Below, in pieces: positions 15,637-22,789 of a DNA stretch of 53,720 nt. A model generated the notes under the pieces. It searched no databases. It had not been told where the DNA came from and worked only from the letters and a program-made list of their open reading frames with translations. How positions within the stretch are numbered: the first letter of the stretch is position 1; every line of letters begins with the position of its first letter. Source of the stretch: Candidatus Zixiibacteriota bacterium (GTDB lineage Bacteria > Zixibacteria > MSB-5A5 > DSPP01); the NCBI GenBank assembly GCA_022614805.1, contig JAKEHY010000030.1, forward strand, positions 1 through 53,720. The letters are read 5' to 3'. Made by a program: the position numbers and the translations under genes.

Positions 15637-16533
15637 CGGTGGGTTAGGTCGTCTTTCAATCGTCAATCCTCAATTTTCCCACCTTTTCCCCTCCTTTCCT
15701 GACAAATTCGGTAGCCTTTCAGAGCGAGTCTCTCAAAGGGGGATTATTTATAGAGGGACGTGTGTAAGGGGATTGGGGTTTTCCCCAACCCCCAATCCAC
15801 CATCCCTGTTTCGTGCAACGGGTCGGCCTGGGCGCCACTGGCGTGTCCCAGCCGAACCCCAAAAGGACAAGGGAACCGGTAAAGCAAAGAACACGGGGCC
15901 CTTCCCTGGCGGGGTTGATTTCCCCTATTGCTTGGGGGAAAGGACGGCAGCTTTTTCCTTTACCCGGACCGCGCTGGGTCTTTGAAAGGGACCAGCGCTT
16001 TTAGACCAGTAACGCCTTCGCGGGGCTTGCCGCGCGCAAGGCAGAACAGAAAAACAGGCAGGCCATACGGAGAAGACCCTCACAGGGCTGCTCTCCCACT
16101 TTCACTGCTGTTTTAAAACCCATTGCACGAAAAAAAGAAACAAAAAAGGAAAGGCCCGGGGGCGGGGTCTCCCCGCCCCTCCCTCTCCTTAAACTAACAT
16201 AATTCCCTCCCCTATGAGGGGAGGGATTAAGGGTGGGGTCACCCCCCCCCGCAAAAACACCTGCAAAATCCCCCCGATTTTGCAGCCCCTGTCTTTCTGT
16301 CCCCCTGTACTTAAGGGGGACTATAGGGGGTGATTTTTGCAGCCCCTCAAAAATCCCGCTATAACTCCGCCCAAACTTTCCAAAATCGCAACCAAATCCC
16401 TTGCATTCTTGTCCCGAGCGTTTACCCCGAGCGAAGCCGTGGGGTAGTCGAGGGATTGGTCCCCCCAAACCCGCCTCAACTTTCCCGCCCCCTTGCCGAT
16501 AAAGATAGTAAGCTTTTGGAGGAGGGTTAATAT
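15637..16533. other. gene-free stretch with ten consecutive hairpins
   Basis: No supported gene. Ten stems follow one another: 15770-15798, 15820-15859 (long, two-part), 15919-15941, 15971-15998, 16014-16042 (GCCTT-CGCGG/CCGCG-AAGGC), 16069-16096 (GGAGA-CCCT/AGGG-TCTCC), 16159-16179 (GGGGCGGGG/CCCCGCCCC), 16205-16225, 16261-16285 (CTGCAAAATC/GATTTTGCAG) and 16299-16321. The last four look like dispersed palindromes. The first six are individually distinct and could be one structured RNA or a decayed mobile element. The open frames across the region have no recognisable protein content. Confidence 0.6.
16412..16454. repeat. interrupted copy of the TCCCGAGCG-TAGTCGAGGGA palindrome
   Basis: TCCCGAGCG and TAGTCGAGGGA are separated by a 24-base insert that contains a second, similar palindrome (CCCCGAGCG ... 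CGTGGGG). Uninterrupted copies of the 20-mer are at 10187-10206 and 18625-18644. Confidence 0.75.
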
Positions 16534-17793
16534 ATGATAGGCGGAAACGGCAGTTTCGTGGACATTGTTTTATCGGTGATTTTGTTCCCCACGCTCTTTC
16601 AGGAGGCGTTCATCAACTTCGCCTGGGGGGCGGAAGACCTCTTTTGGGTGATGGCGGCCAAACGGCTGTTTTTGCTTCTGCCGGTCTGCGCCATTATACT
16701 CGGGTGCTGGGCCACCATCGCCTGCTTGCCGACGGTGGTCGTCCGCCAAAAACGGGTCGAATTTCTAACCCTCCTTCTGGTCACCTGGTGGGACGTGGGA
16801 AAGGCCATCGCCTACTTCTGGGGGGGGATTGCCAAATTCACGTTGAGCCTGTTGGCCTCCCTGGCGGCCTTGGTCAAAATCCTCTTCTTTGCGGTCTTAT
16901 CGATTGTGCAGGAGCTGATTTTTGCCCCCTTCCGGCTGATTTTCGGCGCCACCCGGAATCTGGTCAGCTCGCAGGTCGCCTGGGTTGCGGTCTATCTGAC
17001 CCTTTTCTGGTGCTTGATTGAAGCCTTGATTTTCTCCTACGTAACCACCCCGTTGGTGATGGACGTTTTTTCCAACATCACCGGCGAAAATTTGCACCCC
17101 TATTTAATCCGGGTGCCGCTCTTTATCTTTCTTTTGTTCGTGGTTATGGGGAGCTATGCCGTCCTCTCGACCCTTGTCAATTCGGTCAAAAGCAAAAACA
17201 TCGGCGCCATTTTGGGAATCGGCGCCATCGAGGCGGTGGTTTTGTTCGTGGAGGTGATGTTCCTCTACCGGGAGTTCGTGGACGCTCTGGTTCCCTGGTT
17301 CGCCCAGTATTCGGCCAATTTCGAGCTGGGCGTCACGGGGACTCTGGCGATTGCCACCTTCGTCTGGTTCGGCATCCGCAGCCTTTCCTGGTTCCTTTTC
17401 GCCTCCCACGGCACCCCGGTTTTGATGCAAATCATCCAGGGGAAGGGGGCCGAGGTTTTTGCCAAAAGCGAGATGCCCAAAACCCGCCTTTCCGCCATTT
17501 CTCCCGAGTTTGTGAACAAAATCAAGGAGGAGAGCGCCTGGTTCGCCACCAAGGGGGAGGAGCTTTTGGCCGCCTTGATTCTGCCGCCGCTCCAGGTGGT
17601 GGCTTCCGGCATCAACTTCTGCACCCTCTTTTTGTCCGGGAACCACCTGTTCGAGTTGCCTTTCACCAATATGGAGGCGATTACCAACACGCGGGCGCTC
17701 TTGGAGAACTTTTCCAAGCGGGGCAAGCGGAAACCGGCCGAAAAGACTACGGAAAAAGAGGCCGAATACACCCCCCAAAAAGAGTTGGTCTAA
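16534..17793 (+). CDS. polytopic membrane protein of unknown function
   Basis: 419 residues, not recognised. About eight hydrophobic segments fill residues 10-290 (for example LFLLLPVCAIILGCWATIAC, FIFLLFVVMGSYAVLSTLV, AIEAVVLFVEVMFLY). A mainly soluble C-terminal third follows, with a basic, lysine-rich end (KRGKRKPAEKTTEKE). GGAGGAGGG precedes the ATG. The stop lies 19 bases before the von Willebrand A lipoprotein gene, so the two probably form an operon: a membrane component plus a periplasmic partner. Confidence 0.75.
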   Translation: MIGGNGSFVDIVLSVILFPTLFQEAFINFAWGAEDLFWVMAAKRLFLLLPVCAIILGCWATIACLPTVVVRQKRVEFLTLLLVTWWDVGKAIAYFWGGIAKFTLSLLASLAALVKILFFAVLSIVQELIFAPFRLIFGATRNLVSSQVAWVAVYLTLFWCLIEALIFSYVTTPLVMDVFSNITGENLHPYLIRVPLFIFLLFVVMGSYAVLSTLVNSVKSKNIGAILGIGAIEAVVLFVEVMFLYREFVDALVPWFAQYSANFELGVTGTLAIATFVWFGIRSLSWFLFASHGTPVLMQIIQGKGAEVFAKSEMPKTRLSAISPEFVNKIKEESAWFATKGEELLAALILPPLQVVASGINFCTLFLSGNHLFELPFTNMEAITNTRALLENFSKRGKRKPAEKTTEKEAEYTPQKELV

Positions 17794-17812
17794 ATTTCGG
17801 GAGATGACGAAA

Positions 17813-18586
17813 ATGCCGAAACTCAAACTGATTTACCTTGCCGGGCTTTTGCTTTTGGCCCTCTCTTCGGGCTGCGGCGAAAACGACGCCGCCGTGAAAC
17901 CCCGCCTGGTTATGTTCGTGGGGATGGATATCAGCGGCTCCTTTATGAAAACGCGCGAGGAGAACTTTGACGACGGGATGGAGTTTCTGTCCCACTACCT
18001 CTACGCCCACCTGAACGGACTGGGGGGGTTGGATAAACCCTCCGTTTTGTTCGTCAGCTCCATTGGCGGCGCCAAGCCGGAGGAGCCCAAAACCTTTTTC
18101 CCCATCCAGACCTTCGACGGGAAATCGGTGGATGAAATCCACGACAAACTGGTGGAGATTTTCCCCAAGGAAAAGCCGAACGACTTCACCGATTTCAACG
18201 CCTTTTTCGAGCAGATTGCCCTGACGGTCCGGAACAAAAACCTGGTCTTGCGGCCGATTTCGATTGTTTTGGTAAGCGACGGCATCCCGGATGCGAAACT
18301 GAAAGGGAAAACCGATTTCCGCAGTCTGGAGCTGAAACCGCTCGAGCGCTTGGCGCGCAACATCACCGTCCGGGTGCTTTATACCGACGCCGTGGTGGGG
18401 AGAAGCTGGCAGACCAAGGTCAGGCGGAGCCGGGTGAAAATCTGGACGCAGGACGCCTTGGTTATGACCACCTGGAAGGACCCCAAAATCCTGCAGCCCG
18501 AAAAAACGCTGGAGGAGCAGACCAAGTTTTTCGGCTGGGTGCAGGACAACGTCGATTTCGGCGTGCGCGCCCGCCGGGTGGATTGA
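17813..18586 (+). CDS. lipoprotein with von Willebrand factor A-like domain
   Basis: About 257 residues. The lipobox LSSGC lies at the end of a lipoprotein signal peptide (LIYLAGLLLLALSSGC). The vWA fold begins with VGMDISGSF, which supplies a complete MIDAS D-x-S-x-S; a conserved Thr is in NDFTDFN and an Asp in LVSDGIPD. Such domains bind protein partners through a metal ion. The ATG at 17813 is preferred because CGGGAG lies nine bases upstream; the ATG at 17804 touches that site. It follows the polytopic membrane protein gene and probably works with it at the membrane. Confidence 0.8.
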   Translation: MPKLKLIYLAGLLLLALSSGCGENDAAVKPRLVMFVGMDISGSFMKTREENFDDGMEFLSHYLYAHLNGLGGLDKPSVLFVSSIGGAKPEEPKTFFPIQTFDGKSVDEIHDKLVEIFPKEKPNDFTDFNAFFEQIALTVRNKNLVLRPISIVLVSDGIPDAKLKGKTDFRSLELKPLERLARNITVRVLYTDAVVGRSWQTKVRRSRVKIWTQDALVMTTWKDPKILQPEKTLEEQTKFFGWVQDNVDFGVRARRVD

Positions 18587-18624
18587 TTTTCAAGGGTATT
18601 TGACCCCACCATTGGTCCCTCTCC

Positions 18625-18644
18625 TCCCTCGACTACGCTCGGGA
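18625..18644. repeat. TCCCTCGACTACGCTCGGGA palindrome
   Basis: The exact inverse of the 20-mer at 10187-10206. It sits in the intergenic stretch after the vWA lipoprotein gene. Confidence 0.75.
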
Positions 18645-18697
18645 CAAGTCAAGGGGAAGGGAAAAGGCCGCAACTTCTGTTGAGTTCTTTAGTTTAG

Positions 18698-18743
18698 CCC
18701 AGGGGCCTCCGCCCCTGGGGTCCCCCCGGCAGAGGCCGGGGGG
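18698..18743. repeat. two-hairpin palindromic repeat (copy 2, inverted)
   Basis: CCCAGGGGC/GCCCCTGGG (18698-18719, CTCC loop) and CCCCCCGGC/GCCGGGGGG (18722-18743, AGAG loop). This is the element at 58-118 in the opposite orientation with a shorter spacer. It ends 13 bases before the next start codon. A degenerate third copy of its first hairpin may lie at 19279-19300. Confidence 0.85.
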
Positions 18744-18756
18744 CTAAAACTTGTAT

Positions 18757-19200
18757 ATGGCCAACGACAAAAACTCTGCACCATCCGCATTTGTCTGGAA
18801 CGCCGGGGGCTGGTTCGGCTCGCAGGTCGGTTCCACGGTTTGGATGTTGATTCTTGGTTTTGTTCTCCTCTCGAAGGATGCGCTTGCCGCTTGGGTATGC
18901 TTTGGCGGATTTTTGGTTTTGAATGCCTGGGGGTTGTATCTTTGGCGAAGCCGGGAACGGTTGAGTGTGTATGCGGGACTTCAACGCTTTCTGGCCGCTG
19001 CAACGGTGGTCATTGCGCTGGTGGTCGTGGTCGTAAATGAGCGCGGCGCCTCTCAACCGCCGGCTCCGGGGGCCTTGGTGTCCACCTACCTCCCCTACTG
19101 GGTTATTTTGGCCGCACCGGCGCTGATGCTTTTGTTTTTCTTGCGCGAGCGGGAAGCCAACCGGAAAAGAACTGCGGAAATACCGCAAAGCCAATCCTGA
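18757..19200 (+). CDS. small four-helix membrane protein of unknown function
   Basis: 147 residues, not recognised. Four hydrophobic segments: TVWMLILGFVLLS, WVCFGGFLVLNAWGLYLW, FLAAATVVIALVVVVV and YWVILAAPALMLLFF, with a short basic C-terminal tail. No Shine-Dalgarno sequence is visible because the two-hairpin repeat lies directly upstream. The ATG at 18757 is chosen over the TTG six bases earlier. A lone gene. Confidence 0.6.
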   Translation: MANDKNSAPSAFVWNAGGWFGSQVGSTVWMLILGFVLLSKDALAAWVCFGGFLVLNAWGLYLWRSRERLSVYAGLQRFLAAATVVIALVVVVVNERGASQPPAPGALVSTYLPYWVILAAPALMLLFFLREREANRKRTAEIPQSQS

Positions 19201-19313
19201 AATTCAGTTCAGTAATACAAAAAGTCAAACAGACCCAGATTGCTTAAAGCGATACTTTAAGGTGCTGAATATTGGTTAGCCCAGAGACTTCCGCTCCCGG
19301 GAAAAGCATCTTT

Positions 19314-19336
19314 CCCCTTCCCGTTTCGGGAAGGGG
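19314..19336. repeat. CCCCTTCCCG-TTT-CGGGAAGGGG palindrome
   Basis: A perfect ten-pair hairpin of the family seen at 11377, 14820, 15565 and 15612, here followed by TTAGGTTA. It lies just after the stop of the CDGSH gene on the other strand and could serve as its terminator. Confidence 0.75.
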
Positions 19337-19346
19337 TTAGGTTACC

Positions 19347-19577
19347 CTACAACTTCACCGCAGGCGGGGGGAGTTCGAAAGCGGCCGGTTCGTGAGAAAA
19401 TCCGCAGGTTTTGTGGCTGCTGTCGCAGAAGGGCTTGTTTTTGGACTGCCCGCAGCGGCAGAGGGTAACTGTCGCCCGCCCGGCCAAGCCGTAGGGCTTT
19501 CCTTCCGGGTCGACGATTTCAAAGTCCCCCTCGATGCGCAGCGAACCGTTTCGGTTGACGGTGATTTTGGTGGGCAA
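19347..19577 (-). CDS. CDGSH-type iron-sulfur protein
   Basis: 76 residues. The C-terminal half carries CRCGQSKNKPFCDSSH, the C-x-C-x8-C-x3-H ligand set (three Cys, one His) that binds a 2Fe-2S cluster in the CDGSH/mitoNEET family. The N-terminal half is a short beta-rich strand set (KITVNRNGSLRIEGDFEIVD). Bacterial members are small cytosolic redox or cluster-transfer proteins. GGAGGAG precedes the ATG. It lies 16 bases downstream of the kinase gene on the same strand and may be cotranscribed with it. Confidence 0.9.
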   Translation of the reverse strand: MPTKITVNRNGSLRIEGDFEIVDPEGKPYGLAGRATVTLCRCGQSKNKPFCDSSHKTCGFSHEPAAFELPPPAVKL

Positions 19578-19593
19578 ATTCTCCTCCTTTTCC

Positions 19594-21837
19594 TCACTCC
19601 GAATTCCGTATCAATTCCTTAGCCTCGTCCAAGAGCTTTTGGAATTCCGGCTCCTGACGATATCTTTCCAGAAGAGGGTTATACTGAAAGGTCCACCAAT
19701 CCAGAGGGCTTATTTCAATAGTTTTTCGGGCCCACCGATAGACCTCCTCGCGGTCATTCAAAAGGGCAAATAGCTCGGCCATCTTCTGAAGCACGTATTC
19801 GTTCAGGATTTTATCTATTTGCACTCCTCTGGCTTTTTCCAGGGCTTCCTCCCGCTTCTCCTGCGCCGCATAAATGACGGCCAAGGCGGCCCTTCCATAT
19901 GCATCCGTCGCGTCCAATTCCAAAGCTTTCCGCACATGCTGCAAGGCCTGGTCGTAATCACGCTGATAAAGGTAAATGTCCGAGAGTATCTGGTATCCCA
20001 CCCTAATGTAAAAAGTGGATCCGGCTGCTTTTAAAAGCTGATTGGCGACCAAAAGGGCTTGGTCATAATGGCCCAATTTTAAGTGGAGCACCGCCAAAAG
20101 AAATAAACTGAATGGAACGGAAGGGTCTTTTTGCCAGGCCAAGGAAAGCCGCCTTTCCGCCTCTTGAAAGTCCCCCCACGCGGCGTACGCAATCGACAAG
20201 TTGATATGCGCCGGCACAAAGTTCGGGTCTATCTCCAAGGCCTTTTCGAGACAACGTTTGGCGCTCTGAAACTTTTTTTGCCAACCCAAAGCATTGGCCA
20301 GGGCTTTATACGCCTCTTTACAGAACGGGTCAATACTTAGGGCCTTCCGGGAGGCCTCTTCCGATTTGACGAGCCAGGAATTATCGGTATCGAAGTGCTT
20401 ATCAAGCATTTGGTAGTAGCTGTCGCCAAGACCGGCATAGGCCAAAGCATAGTTCGGGTCAAATTCCAAGGCCTTTTGGAACATCTGCATAGCCGCCAAC
20501 ATATCGGCCTTGGTATATTTGACATAGTGATTTCTGCCTTTCAGATAATATTCGTAGGCCTGCAGATTGCCTTTATATTTTTGGCCCAGTTGTTCTTCCT
20601 CTTTGGGCGACAACCTCACCTTGAGGGCGGCGGCAATGCTTTTGGCGATTTCTTCCTGCAGTTCGAAGACCTCCGTGGCCTCGCGGTCATAGCGTTCCGC
20701 CCAGAGATGGAAGCCCTCCTTGGTGTCAATCAACTGGGCCGTGATGCGCAGCCGGTTGCCGGCTTTGCGGATGCTGCCTTCCAGGATGGCGTCCACGTTC
20801 ATCTTTTTGCCCAGTTGGGGAATGTCCACCGGCTTTCCCTTGTAAGGCAAAACGGCGTTGCGGGAGGCGACCCGGATGTTTTCGATTTTGGAAATGTCGG
20901 TGATGATGTCTTCGGTTATCCCGGCGGCAAAGTAGTCGCTGTCGGGGTCGGGGCTTAAATTCTCGAAGTAGAGAACGGCGACGGCCTTTTTGTCGCTTCT
21001 GGAAACTTCCTTAACCCCGGAAACCAGCTCTTTTTTGACCCGCCTTAAATCCACCTGCAAATCCGAGATGTTCTGGTAGCGTTCATCGACGTCTTTGCCA
21101 AGGGCTTTATCGATAATTCGCTGTAAACTTTCCGGAACCCCGCTGCGGAAGCGGGAGAGCGGCTCCGCCTCATCGTTACAGATGGAGTAAATGACGGCCG
21201 CCTGATGTTCCCCGCTGAATGGAAGCTTGCCGGTAATCAGCTCGTACAGGACAACCCCAAAGGAAAAAATGTCGGTGCGCCGGTCCACCTCCTTCCCCTG
21301 GGCCTGCTCGGGGGACATATAACCAACGGTACCGAGAGTGGAACCGGTCTTGGTAAGCTTGGAGGCCCCTTTAAGCTTGGCCAAGCCAAAATCCATAATC
21401 TTGATTTGGCTTTTGGAGGTCAACATAATGTTGTCCCCCTTGATATCCCGGTGGACGATTTCTTTTTCGTGGGCGGAAGCCAAGGCCTCGCAGAGCTGGA
21501 TGCCGACGTCTAAAATGCGCTCCAAAGGCGGGCTTTCCTCCCCGGCCAACTGCTTTAAGGTTTTTCCTTCCACCAGCTCCATAGCGATAAAAAGCTGGCC
21601 GTCGTATTCGCCGATTTCATAGACCGTGGTGATGTTGGGGTGGTTCAGAGCCGAAGCGGCCTTGGCCTCGTGAACGAACCGTTCCCGTTCAGGCCGATTG
21701 GCCGCCAGAGTTCGGGGCAGGAACTTGAGCGCCACCGGCCGGTCCAAATGGACGTCTTGGGCCTTGTACACCACGCCCATTCCGCCCTCGCCTATTTTTT
21801 CCAGGATTTTGAAATGGGATACGGTTTGGCCTAACAT
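19594..21837 (-). CDS. Ser/Thr protein kinase with TolB-like and TPR domains
   Basis: About 747 residues. A eukaryote-like kinase domain fills residues 1-270: glycine loop GEGGMGVVYKA, catalytic Lys in VALKFL, HRDIKGDN and DFGLAKL, then SPEQAQGKEVDRRTDIFSFG. Next comes a TolB/FlgO-like domain (about 285-400; VLYFENLSPDPDSDYFAAGI, LEGSIRKAGNRLRITAQLID) and then TPR repeats to the end. There is no transmembrane segment, so it should be cytosolic. The ATG at 21837 is preferred over 21843 because GTGAG is better spaced and the start MLGQTVSHF matches the family. All catalytic residues are present. The TPR part probably recruits partners. Confidence 0.92.
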   Translation of the reverse strand: MLGQTVSHFKILEKIGEGGMGVVYKAQDVHLDRPVALKFLPRTLAANRPERERFVHEAKAASALNHPNITTVYEIGEYDGQLFIAMELVEGKTLKQLAGEESPPLERILDVGIQLCEALASAHEKEIVHRDIKGDNIMLTSKSQIKIMDFGLAKLKGASKLTKTGSTLGTVGYMSPEQAQGKEVDRRTDIFSFGVVLYELITGKLPFSGEHQAAVIYSICNDEAEPLSRFRSGVPESLQRIIDKALGKDVDERYQNISDLQVDLRRVKKELVSGVKEVSRSDKKAVAVLYFENLSPDPDSDYFAAGITEDIITDISKIENIRVASRNAVLPYKGKPVDIPQLGKKMNVDAILEGSIRKAGNRLRITAQLIDTKEGFHLWAERYDREATEVFELQEEIAKSIAAALKVRLSPKEEEQLGQKYKGNLQAYEYYLKGRNHYVKYTKADMLAAMQMFQKALEFDPNYALAYAGLGDSYYQMLDKHFDTDNSWLVKSEEASRKALSIDPFCKEAYKALANALGWQKKFQSAKRCLEKALEIDPNFVPAHINLSIAYAAWGDFQEAERRLSLAWQKDPSVPFSLFLLAVLHLKLGHYDQALLVANQLLKAAGSTFYIRVGYQILSDIYLYQRDYDQALQHVRKALELDATDAYGRAALAVIYAAQEKREEALEKARGVQIDKILNEYVLQKMAELFALLNDREEVYRWARKTIEISPLDWWTFQYNPLLERYRQEPEFQKLLDEAKELIRNSE

Positions 21838-21995
21838 ATTCATCTCACAATAACCAGCATCAATGGCACAACGAAGTTTACTAAAGGGCTATGGGCAAGT
21901 CAATGCGGAAGTTGAGCGGGCATAGCTGGCAGCTCAGAGAATTAAGCTGGAATTTGTTTACCCCGATTTGTTCCAAGCGAAGCCAAGGGTTCATT

Positions 21996-22268
21996 TCACA
22001 CGAAACCGGGGAAACTCCGTATCAACTTTTCTTTGTTCGGTCTTCTCCATTTTTTGATTTGCGCCTCCCGCTTTTGGGCCGAAGACCGGCTGGTCCGGCG
22101 CTCGCAGTAAACCAGGGTGACCGGCCTTCTTCCCTTAGTATACTTTGCTCCGTTGCCGGTATTATGCTTTTTCAGTCTTTCGGTGACGTTTTTGGTAATC
22201 CCGGTATAGAAGGAGTCATCCGAACAGCGGAGCATATATACATACCAAGGATTTTTAGCATTCGTCAT
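21996..22268 (-). CDS. GIY-YIG nuclease superfamily protein (YhbQ-like)
   Basis: 90 residues. YVYMLRCSDDSFYTGITKN carries the YVY...YTG form of the GIY-YIG motif, followed by RLKKHNTG, the conserved Arg/His region, and a Lys-rich end. Single-domain members of this type are small DNA-binding or nuclease proteins of unclear role. The frame is open further upstream but would run through tRNA-Ser; the ATG at 22268 with GAGG eight bases before it is the sensible start. It lies 50 bases downstream of the tRNA on the same strand and may be cotranscribed. Confidence 0.88.
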   Translation of the reverse strand: MTNAKNPWYVYMLRCSDDSFYTGITKNVTERLKKHNTGNGAKYTKGRRPVTLVYCERRTSRSSAQKREAQIKKWRRPNKEKLIRSFPGFV

Positions 22269-22317
22269 ATTTCGTTCCTCGACTCGTTCCGGCAATCCAG
22301 AACTCGCTCGGAATAAA

Positions 22318-22408
22318 CGGAGAGGCTGGGATTCGAACCCAGGGTACGGCTTTTGACCGTACAGTGGTTTAGCAAACCACCGCCTTAAGCCAACTCGGCC
22401 ACCTCTCC
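22318..22408 (-). tRNA. tRNA-Ser (anticodon GCU)
   Basis: Read on the minus strand: acceptor GGAGAGG/CCTCTCC, anticodon stem GTGGT/ACCAC around TTGCTAA with anticodon GCT, a long variable arm TGTACGGTC...GCCGTAC, T arm GGGTTCGAATCCC and discriminator G. No CCA is encoded (TTT follows), unlike tRNA-Ser(UGA) at 9322. Confidence 0.95.
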
Positions 22409-22419
22409 TGACTTTGGGT

Positions 22420-22448
22420 ATAATAATTCCTATGCGGACTTCCGGCAA
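22420..22448 (-). promoter_or_regulatory. sigma70-type promoter for tRNA-Ser(GCU)
   Basis: On the minus strand TTGCCG (22448-22443), an exact 17-base spacer, then TATTAT (22425-22420), ending 12 bases before the tRNA. Confidence 0.75.
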
Positions 22449-22550
22449 ACCGATTTTGTCGTGCTTTTTCGGTAGCGCAAACCTTCAGGTTTCCATTTGG
22501 GGCATCGTCCATTGTGCCGCGTTGGCCGGGAATTTTCAATGCGCGGGAAT

Positions 22551-22568
22551 GGAGGTCTAAAGACCTCC
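22551..22568. repeat. hairpin GGAGGTCT/AGACCTCC
   Basis: GGAGGTCT (22551-22558) and AGACCTCC (22561-22568) are perfectly complementary, between the two divergent tRNA genes. No function is assigned. Confidence 0.4.
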
Positions 22569-22599
22569 GCTACCCAAAAAGGTTGTTTTTGAGTGCGCG

Positions 22600-22628
22600 T
22601 TGACAAAGTTTTGGAAATCATCTAAAAT
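22600..22628 (+). promoter_or_regulatory. sigma70-type promoter for tRNA-Arg
   Basis: Perfect -35 TTGACA (22600-22605), 17-base spacer, -10 TAAAAT (22623-22628), eight bases before the tRNA. Confidence 0.85.
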
Positions 22629-22636
22629 GATGGTAC

Positions 22637-22708
22637 GCCCCCGTAGCGTAACGGATAGCGCACCAGCCTCCGGAGCTGGCGGTTCCAGTTCGATTCTGGA
22701 CGGGGGTG
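22637..22708 (+). tRNA. tRNA-Arg (anticodon CCG)
   Basis: Acceptor GCCCCCG pairs with CGGGGGT (one G-U). Anticodon stem CCAGC/GCTGG encloses CTCCGGA with anticodon CCG (codon CGG). T arm CCAGTTCGATTCTGG and discriminator G. No CCA is encoded. Confidence 0.94.
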
Positions 22709-22718
22709 CTTTAAATAC

Positions 22719-22753
22719 AGAGATTAGTGATTGGGGATTAGGGATTAGTCCCC
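22719..22753 (+). repeat. tandem heptamer array (5 units)
   Basis: AGAGATT, AGTGATT, GGGGATT, AGGGATT, AGTCCCC in exact 7-base register right after tRNA-Arg. Its end, GGGATTAGTCCC, can fold into a hairpin. Related arrays are at 11421-11441 and 39916-39943. Confidence 0.75.
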
Positions 22754-22789
22754 GCCCCGCCACCCAAAAAACTCTCTAAAAAAATCAAC

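Noticed and set aside
15089-15985. A plus-strand open frame of about 300 codons over the nuclease-like gene and the repeats
   Set aside because: It is antisense to a better-supported gene, runs through repeats and low-complexity Pro/Arg stretches, and shows no domain.
16001-16468. A minus-strand open frame of 155 codons in the hairpin cluster
   Set aside because: It is made up of hairpin and repeat sequence, has no ribosome-binding site and no recognisable protein pattern. Stem symmetry explains the open frame.
15637-16533. A known housekeeping RNA (RNase P RNA, tmRNA, SRP RNA) in the gene-free stretch
   Set aside because: None of their conserved sequence blocks could be found by eye on either strand.
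22269-22448. A longer GIY-YIG protein starting at 22448
   Set aside because: The added 60 residues are translated tRNA-Ser(GCU); the ATG at 22268 has a ribosome-binding site.
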